DNA of 64,000 bases from Ideonella_A intermedia_A (lineage in GTDB: Bacteria; Pseudomonadota; Gammaproteobacteria; Burkholderiales; Burkholderiaceae_C), in assembly GCA_943370175.1 (NCBI GenBank), contig CALRPU020000004.1, forward strand, positions 112,906 through 176,905, in the 5' to 3' direction. The notes under the pieces are model-generated. The model was not told the DNA's origin. It saw only the letters and a program-made list of their open reading frames with translations, and searched no databases. A program made the translations under genes and the position numbers. This document shows, in pieces, positions 59,066 through 64,000 of this stretch. Numbering within the stretch: the stretch's first letter is position 1; every line of letters starts with the position of its first letter.

Positions 59066-60010
59066 TCAACCGGTCTTCAGGCCTTTGGGCAGCGGGAACT
59101 GCGTGGTTTCGACCACGCCGGGCATGCGGCGCACCGACACGGCGCCCAGCGCGCGCAGGCGCTCGATCACCTGCTGAACCAGGATGTCGGGGGCCGAGGC
59201 GCCGGCGGTCAGCCCGACGCGGCGCTTGTCGTTGAACCATTCGGGGCGCAGGTCGCTGGGGCTGTCGACCATGTAGGCGGCCGTGCCCAGGCGCTCGGCA
59301 AGCTCGCGCAGCCGATTGCTGTTGGAGCTGGTCGGGCTGCCCACCACCACCAGCACGTCGACCTGAGGCGCCAGCACCTTGACAGCGTCCTGGCGGTTCT
59401 GGGTGGCGTAACAGATGTCCTGCTGCTTTTGCTCGCGCACGGTGGGGAATCGGCGTTTGACTGCGGCCAGGATCTCGGCGGCGTCGTCGACCGACAAGGT
59501 GGTTTGCGTGACCACCGCCAGCTTTTCCACCTGCCCCACCTGCACCGACTCGACGTCGTGCACGTCTTCCACCAGGTGGATCCCGCTGCTGAGCTGCCCC
59601 ATCGTGCCTTCGACCTCGGGGTGACCCTTGTGGCCGACCATGATGAACTCATAGCCCTCCTTGTGCAGCTTGGCCACCTCCACGTGCACCTTGGTGACCA
59701 GCGGGCAGGTGGCGTCGAAGATGCTGAAGCCGCGGGCCTGTGCCTCGCGCCGCACCTCCTGGCTGACGCCATGGGCGCTGAAGACCAGCGTGGCGCCGGG
59801 CGGCACCTCGGCCAGGTCCTCGATGAAGATCGCGCCCTTGGCCTTCAGGTCATTGACCACGTAGGTGTTGTGAACGATCTCGTGGCGCACGTAGATCGGC
59901 GCGCCAAATTTCACGAGTGCCCGCTCCACGATCTCGATGGCGCGGTCGACGCCGGCACAAAAGCCACGTGGCTCGGCCAACAGCACTTCTTGCACGGTGG
60001 GCGACATCAC
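59066..60010 (-). CDS. ispH: 4-hydroxy-3-methylbut-2-enyl diphosphate reductase
   Basis: Last enzyme of the MEP isoprenoid pathway, a [4Fe-4S] protein of 314 residues producing IPP and DMAPP. The three cluster cysteines are Cys18 (EPRGFCAGVDRA), the Cys in DATCPLVTKVH and the Cys in QQDICYATQNRQ. It overlaps the upstream FKBP gene by 4 nt; slpA/fkpB-ispH linkage is conserved in proteobacteria. Confidence 0.97.
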   Translation of the reverse strand: MMSPTVQEVLLAEPRGFCAGVDRAIEIVERALVKFGAPIYVRHEIVHNTYVVNDLKAKGAIFIEDLAEVPPGATLVFSAHGVSQEVRREAQARGFSIFDATCPLVTKVHVEVAKLHKEGYEFIMVGHKGHPEVEGTMGQLSSGIHLVEDVHDVESVQVGQVEKLAVVTQTTLSVDDAAEILAAVKRRFPTVREQKQQDICYATQNRQDAVKVLAPQVDVLVVVGSPTSSNSNRLRELAERLGTAAYMVDSPSDLRPEWFNDKRRVGLTAGASAPDILVQQVIERLRALGAVSVRRMPGVVETTQFPLPKGLKTG

Positions 60011-60450
60011 AGCACTCCGATCAGGTGAACTTCAAAGCTCACGGGCTGGCCCGCCAGCGGGTGGTTGAAATCGAACAACACCCAGTCTTCGCCCAGCTCG
60101 CGCACGACGCCAGCGTAGGCGCCCTGCCCGTCGGGCGTCGGAAACTGCACGACGTCGCCCACGGCGTAGGTTTCGTCCGGGTCGCCCAGCTCGGCCAGCA
60201 GGCTGCGTTTGACCCGCTGCAGCAAATCCGGGTTGCGGTCGCCGAAGGCTTCGCCGGCGGCCAGCTCGAAACGCTCGCGGCTGCCTTCGGCCAGGCCGAT
60301 CAAGCGCTGTTCCACGGCGGGCGCGAGCTCCCCCGTGCCCAGCGAGAGCGTGGCCGGCTTGTCGTGGAAGGTGTTGATGACGTCGGCGCCATCGGGACCG
60401 GCCAGGCGGTAGTGCAAGGTCAGGAAGGAGCCGGGCTGGACGTGGTTCAA
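60007..60450 (-). CDS. fkpB: SlyD/FkpB-type peptidyl-prolyl isomerase
   Basis: FKBP of 147 residues with the insert-in-flap form: VQPGSFLTLHYRLAGPDG, INTFHDKPATLSLGTGEL, then the IF domain (QFPTPDGQGAYAGVV) and FDFNHPLAGQPVSFEV. It is a cytoplasmic folding helper. I place the start at TTG 60450 because the conserved N-terminus begins right after it (MNHVQPGSF). Starts at 60507 or 60510 would add 19-20 residues and run into the radC gene. Operon with ispH; divergent from radC. Confidence 0.82.
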   Translation of the reverse strand: MNHVQPGSFLTLHYRLAGPDGADVINTFHDKPATLSLGTGELAPAVEQRLIGLAEGSRERFELAAGEAFGDRNPDLLQRVKRSLLAELGDPDETYAVGDVVQFPTPDGQGAYAGVVRELGEDWVLFDFNHPLAGQPVSFEVHLIGVL

Positions 60451-60486
60451 AGGGATTTCCGCTTGGATAGACTCACCGGATTTTAA

Positions 60487-61182
60487 GTGGGGTCGCTCGC
60501 GGCCCATCATGTGCTCAAAGACATCCCTACCGACGCACGTCCGCGAGAAAAGCTGCTGGCCCAAGGGCCGGCCGCGCTGGCCGACGTCGAACTGATCGCG
60601 CTGTTGCTGCGCACCGGCGTGCGTGGCACCCCGGTGCTGCAACTGGCCGAACAACTGCTGACCGCCTTTGGCGGCCTGGGCGGGCTGCTGCGCGCCCAGG
60701 CGGGCGAGCTGCAGCGGGTCAAGGGGATCGGGCCCGCCAAGCGCGCCGAGCTGAGCGCCGTACTGGAGCTGGCGCGCCGTTCGATGGGCCAGCGGCTGCG
60801 CGAGCGCCCGGTGTTCGAGTCACCGCTGCAAGTCAAGGAGCACGCCCGGCTGCAACTGGCCCACCTCGGGCATGAGGTGTTCGCCGTCATGTTCCTGGAC
60901 GCGCAACACCGGCTCATCCACTGGGAAGAAATGTTTCGGGGCTCATTGACGCAAACCAGCGTCTACCCGCGCGAGGTGGTGCGGCGCGCGCTGGAGCTGG
61001 GGGCCGCGGCCGTGATCCTGCTGCACAACCATCCCTCGGGCGTGGCCACGCCGTCGCGCGCCGACGAGCACCTGACCCAGACGCTGAAAGCCGCCCTGGC
61101 CCTGGTCGATGTGCGCGTGCTGGACCACCTGGTGGTCGGGGCGGACGAGGTCGTGTCCTTCGCCGAAAAAGGCTTGATGTGA
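60487..61182 (+). CDS. radC: RadC-family JAMM domain protein
   Basis: Protein of 231 residues with a UPF0758 N-terminal helix-hairpin-helix region (RVKGIGPAKRAELSAVLEL) and a C-terminal JAB1/MPN metalloprotease-like domain. The zinc motif LHNHPSGVATPSRAD is intact. RadC was once tied to repair, but its function is unsettled. The start is GTG 60487. A second GTG at 60511, right before LKDIPTDARPREKLL, fits the family N-terminus better and may be the real one. The stop overlaps the Smr gene. Confidence 0.88.
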   Translation: MGSLAAHHVLKDIPTDARPREKLLAQGPAALADVELIALLLRTGVRGTPVLQLAEQLLTAFGGLGGLLRAQAGELQRVKGIGPAKRAELSAVLELARRSMGQRLRERPVFESPLQVKEHARLQLAHLGHEVFAVMFLDAQHRLIHWEEMFRGSLTQTSVYPREVVRRALELGAAAVILLHNHPSGVATPSRADEHLTQTLKAALALVDVRVLDHLVVGADEVVSFAEKGLM

Positions 61183-61886
61183 GCCCGCCACCCCGCCCGC
61201 CCAAGGCACGCGTGAACAGCCTGAAGGACCTCGCGCCCCTGCAACGCGCCCTGGCGGACGCCGAGCGAGAGCGCCTGCGCCGGGAAGCCGAGGCGCGCGA
61301 GCGTCGGCTGCGCGAAGACCGCGAACGCCGCCTGTTCGAGCTCAGCGTCGGCGAGGTCAGCCCGCTGCGACGCGGCGCGCCCTTGCCGCCCCCGCTGCCC
61401 CGCCCCGAGGCCGAGCCACGCCAACGCGAGCGCGACGAAGCCGCGGTGCTGATCGAAGCGATCTCGGACGAGTTCGACGTGGAATCGCTGCTGGACACCG
61501 ACGACGCGCTGTCGTTTCGGCGGCGCGACGTCGGCCCGGAAGTGGTGCGCAAGTTGCGTCGCGGCGTCTGGGCCATCCAGGCCGAGCTTGATTTGCATGG
61601 CCTGCGGCGCGACGAAGCGCGCGACGAGCTGGCCGCGTTCATGCGACGCGCCACCCGCCACGGCCTGCGCTGCGTGCGCGTGATCCACGGCAAGGGCAAC
61701 GGGTCGCCCGGGCGCGAGCCGGTGCTCAAGTCGAAAGTCAAGACCTGGCTGGTGCAGCGCAACGACGTGATGGCGTTCGCTCAGGCGCGCGCGGCGGATG
61801 GCGGCCACGGGGCGGTGCTGGTGCTGCTGCGGCCGCGGGTCGATGCCTGCGGAAGCGCGCCCGCCGCGGCGGTGCCGGGCACTTGA
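61179..61886 (+). CDS. Smr-domain nuclease-like protein
   Basis: Protein of 235 residues. Residues 15-55 are a charged coiled coil rich in Arg/Glu, 60-80 Pro-rich. The C-terminal Smr domain (about 140-220) has LDLHGLRRDEARDELAAFM and VIHGKGNGSPG, the HGKG motif of endonuclease-type Smr domains. It is the YdaL/SmrA-like class, probably acting on branched DNA or RNA. GTG 61179 overlaps the radC stop (GTGA), so it is coupled. Confidence 0.88.
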   Translation: MSPPPRPPKARVNSLKDLAPLQRALADAERERLRREAEARERRLREDRERRLFELSVGEVSPLRRGAPLPPPLPRPEAEPRQRERDEAAVLIEAISDEFDVESLLDTDDALSFRRRDVGPEVVRKLRRGVWAIQAELDLHGLRRDEARDELAAFMRRATRHGLRCVRVIHGKGNGSPGREPVLKSKVKTWLVQRNDVMAFAQARAADGGHGAVLVLLRPRVDACGSAPAAAVPGT

Positions 61887-61909
61887 GTGCGCTGGCGTGA
61901 GGTGCGGCC

Positions 61910-62341
61910 TCAGGCGCCGACGTTGCGCATCCAGTCGGCGGTTTTGAAAAAGGACTCCGCCAGCCGCACCACCAGCACCTCATCGAGGTGCTGCTCGCGC
62001 ATCGCGCGGATCATGCAGAGCATCCACTGGTCGCGGGCGGCCACGCCGATGGGGTAAGGCAGGTGGCGGGCGCGCAGGCGTGGGTGGCCGTGGCGCTGTT
62101 CGTACAGCGGGGGACCGCCCATCCAGCCACTGAGAAACCAGTACAGCTTGTCGCGCGAACCATCGAGCGAGGTCGGGTGCAGCGCCCGCAACTCGGCGAA
62201 ATCCGGGTCCAGGTCCATCAGGTCGTAGAAGCGGTCCACCAGACCGCGCACGCCCACGTCACCGCCCACGGCGCGGTACAGCGCGCTGGCCTCGTCCTGA
62301 TCGTCGGGCGGTTGGGGGGTGCTCTGCAGCGCGTCGCTCAT
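61910..62341 (-). CDS. Group II truncated haemoglobin
   Basis: Heme protein of 143 residues in the YjbI/TrHbO class. It has DRFYDLMDLDPDFAELRALHP, then SGWMGGPPLYEQRHGHPRLR and ARHLPYPIG with the proximal His, and ARDQWMLCM with the Trp-G8 typical of group II. The family binds O2/NO and is linked to nitrosative or oxidative stress. The N-terminal 18 residues are a polar tail. 10 nt downstream of the MinD-like gene. Confidence 0.92.
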   Translation of the reverse strand: MSDALQSTPQPPDDQDEASALYRAVGGDVGVRGLVDRFYDLMDLDPDFAELRALHPTSLDGSRDKLYWFLSGWMGGPPLYEQRHGHPRLRARHLPYPIGVAARDQWMLCMIRAMREQHLDEVLVVRLAESFFKTADWMRNVGA

Positions 62342-62351
62342 TCGGGCCTCG

Positions 62352-63179
62352 TCAGGTGGACAGCCGCTCCGCCACGGCCTGCACCGCGCGCGCGCTGGGG
62401 CAGCCCGGCAGCATCTGCATCAACAGTTGCCGCTTCTGGATGGCTTCGCGCACCGAGGGGTCGGCGGGCACTTCGCCCACCAGGATCAGCTTCACGGCCT
62501 CCGCGGTGCCGTCCAGTTCGCGGGCCAGCGTGGGGGTGACGTAGCGGTCGATGACTTGTTGCAACTGGCCGCGAATCACCTTGCCCTCGCCGCTGCGGTT
62601 GACCTGGTTGACCACCAGGTAGATCAAGCGGCGCTGCTGCTGGCTGGCCAGCACCTTGATGGTGGCGTAGGCGTCGGTCAGCGACGTGGGCTCGGGCGTG
62701 GCCACCACCAACACGTCGTCGGCCAGCGACACGGTGTACAGCACCACATCGGAGATGCCGGCGCCGGTGTCGAGGAGGATGCGGTCGTAGCGCGGCGCCA
62801 CCTTTTCGATGACCTCGAGCAATTGATCGCGCACTTCCGGGGTCAGGCGCGAGTACTCGACCAGCCCCGAGCCTGCCAGCAACACATCGAAGCCGCCGGG
62901 TGCGGGCAGCAAGGCCGCGTCCAGCGTGGACTTGCCCGTGAAGACGTCGTGCAGCGTGGTCTTGGGGAACAGGTTGAGCACCACGTCGAGGTTTGCGAGG
63001 CCGAGGTCGGCGTCGAGCACCAGCACACGTTCGCCGCGGCGGGCCAGCGCCGCCGCGAGGTTGGCCGACATGAAGGTCTTGCCCACGCCGCCTTTGCCGC
63101 TGGTGACGGCCACGATGCGCGCGCGGCGCCCAGGGGGCACGGCGGAGGCCGAATCGGGGGTGGGTCGGGGCGTATTCAT
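62352..63179 (-). CDS. MinD/ParA-family ATPase
   Basis: Deviant-Walker ATPase of 275 residues. Walker A KGGVGKT is at 29-35, LDADLGLANLDVVLN follows (switch/A'), then DTGAGISDVVL. It resembles FlhG/FleN-type ATPases that set flagellar number, more than MinD of cell division. No flhF is adjacent, so a named role is not safe. The C-terminus lacks a clear membrane-targeting amphipathic helix. The start overlaps the diguanylate cyclase stop (ATGA), so both are co-translated. Confidence 0.86.
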   Translation of the reverse strand: MNTPRPTPDSASAVPPGRRARIVAVTSGKGGVGKTFMSANLAAALARRGERVLVLDADLGLANLDVVLNLFPKTTLHDVFTGKSTLDAALLPAPGGFDVLLAGSGLVEYSRLTPEVRDQLLEVIEKVAPRYDRILLDTGAGISDVVLYTVSLADDVLVVATPEPTSLTDAYATIKVLASQQQRRLIYLVVNQVNRSGEGKVIRGQLQQVIDRYVTPTLARELDGTAEAVKLILVGEVPADPSVREAIQKRQLLMQMLPGCPSARAVQAVAERLST

Positions 63180-63940
63180 TCGAGATCCTGAAACTGGGAC
63201 GTTGCGAACAACAGGCTCTTTTCTTCGGCACTGACCTGAAGCAAGGAAGGCTGTTCCAGGCAGGACTTGTTGCGTCCGCCGGATTTCGCAAGGTAGAGCT
63301 GTTGGTCGGCGCGCTCGATCCACAACAGGGCCGACGACCGGACCCATTGCGGCGCAAAGGCACCGCCCAAGCTGATGGTGACGCTCACCGGCCCGCCGAT
63401 GGGCAAGGGAATGGGCGTGTTGGCCACCCGGGTGCGGATGCGCTCGGCCACGTTCTGCCCGAACACGGGCGGGCAGTTGGGCAGGATCACCGCGAACTCT
63501 TCACCGCCCAGGCGAGCCACGGTGTCCATGGGACGAACGCAGTCCAGCAGGGCCTGCGCCACCGCCTTGATGACCACGTCACCGCCGTTGTGGCCGTAGA
63601 CGTCGTTGACCTTCTTGAAGTGGTCGATGTCCACCACCAGCAGCAGCGCCGGCTCGCCCGCGCGCGCCACCCGGTCGACCTCCCGGGACAAGGCCAGTTC
63701 GAACTGGCGGCGGTTGGCCAGGCCAGTCAAGGCGTCGCGGCTGGACAGCTCGCACAGGCTGTTGATCACGGCCTGCAGCCATTCGGTGGAGCCCACCGCC
63801 AGCCCGCTGGGCAGTTGCTGGCCCGATTGGATCAGCAGCTGCAGCGCGGCCTGCAGGTCCAGGCCCTCGGCACGATCGGCCACGGCTGGGGGCAGCGTGG
63901 CTGCCAGCGGTGGGTCGACGGACGTCAGGGATGAACTCAT
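63176..63940 (-). CDS. Diguanylate cyclase
   Basis: GGDEF protein of 254 residues that makes c-di-GMP. The active site GGEEF is at 145-149 and the inhibitory I-site RPMD at 136-139, exactly five residues upstream, so product inhibition is expected. Residues 1-70 form a short helical N-terminus with no known sensor domain. There is no TM segment. It starts at 63940 without a Shine-Dalgarno sequence. A TAGACT hexamer (complement of 63969-63974) may be the -10. It precedes the MinD-like gene. Confidence 0.92.
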   Translation of the reverse strand: MSSSLTSVDPPLAATLPPAVADRAEGLDLQAALQLLIQSGQQLPSGLAVGSTEWLQAVINSLCELSSRDALTGLANRRQFELALSREVDRVARAGEPALLLVVDIDHFKKVNDVYGHNGGDVVIKAVAQALLDCVRPMDTVARLGGEEFAVILPNCPPVFGQNVAERIRTRVANTPIPLPIGGPVSVTISLGGAFAPQWVRSSALLWIERADQQLYLAKSGGRNKSCLEQPSLLQVSAEEKSLLFATSQFQDLE

Positions 63941-64000
63941 GGAGGAGATGCGGCGTTCGATGCAATCCAGTCTAGCAGCGGGCCGGCGCAGCGGGGCTCA

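Noticed and set aside
60451..60654. Longer N-terminus for the SlyD/FkpB-type FKBP
   Set aside because: The added residues run antisense into radC and do not look like an FKBP N-terminus; the conserved part begins at TTG 60450.

Overview
The window is a stretch of high-G+C chromosome from a betaproteobacterium of the order Burkholderiales. It most resembles the Comamonadaceae / Rubrivivax-Leptothrix branch. The evidence is the gene order (trxB, rpmB-rpmG, gyrA, pheA-tyrA-aroA/cmk-rpsA-ihfB-lapA-lapB-rfaE1-hldD), the AroA-Cmk fusion, and serS linked to a tRNA-Ser. There are no insertion sequences, phage genes, CRISPR arrays or rRNA genes. Genes are tightly packed and many start codons overlap the preceding stop. 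The family-level placement is inference from synteny.

Layout. 0.2-1.8 kb: thioredoxin reductase and ribosomal proteins L28 and L33. 2-2.7 kb: an OmpA-domain envelope protein, divergent from gyrA. 2.9-16.6 kb: a long co-directional run with gyrA, a DUF2059 exported protein, the aromatic amino acid genes pheA, tyrA and aroA-cmk, then rpsA, ihfB, the LPS-control pair lapA-lapB, the ADP-heptose genes rfaE1 and hldD, and a ComEA-like DNA-binding protein. 16.6-22 kb (minus strand): a patatin-like lipase, a small secreted Gly/His/Arg-rich protein and dnaE. 22-29.7 kb: tRNA hydroxylase trhO, a methyltransferase overlapping an EgtB-type sulfoxide synthase, DUF599, a pirin divergent from its LysR regulator, gluQ, an FKBP and a transglutaminase. 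29.8-37.9 kb: an output-less response regulator with its kinase, a BON lipoprotein, an acyl-CoA synthetase, a DEDDh exonuclease-like protein, a delta-9-type desaturase, an RsmB-family rRNA methyltransferase and purN. 38-45 kb: trpS with an extra C-terminal domain, DUF3717/DUF1289, a MATE pump, a Cpx-like envelope-stress system (Spy-like protein, regulator, kinase) and a ketopantoate reductase relative.

45.3-56.4 kb is the most interesting block. It is a single minus-strand chemosensory operon of ten genes: receiver, two-TM receptor, STAS-like mini-protein, soluble tandem-hairpin receptor, triple CheW, CheB, HEAT-repeat protein, CheR, receiver and CheA. Neither receptor has a ligand-binding domain. 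The middle CheW domain has lost its NLRG signature. CheA carries an atypical central domain. Upstream lies a near-consensus sigma-28 (FliA) promoter, with 8-mers separated by exactly 11 bp, which ties the cluster to the flagellar regulon. How it receives a signal is not obvious from known parts.

56.7-64 kb: tRNA-Ser(CGA), a hydratase-family protein, serS, ispH and a SlyD/FkpB-type FKBP (minus strand), then radC and a Smr-domain protein (plus), then a truncated haemoglobin, a MinD-like ATPase and a diguanylate cyclase (minus).

A second pattern runs across the window. A recurrent promoter element reading CCTA(C/G)A(A/C/T)T precedes many genes. For dnaE, trhO, the patatin gene and purN this -10, and for the RsmB-family gene a related GATAAT -10, ends only 6-8 nt before the start codon. 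That predicts leaderless mRNAs for these unrelated housekeeping genes.
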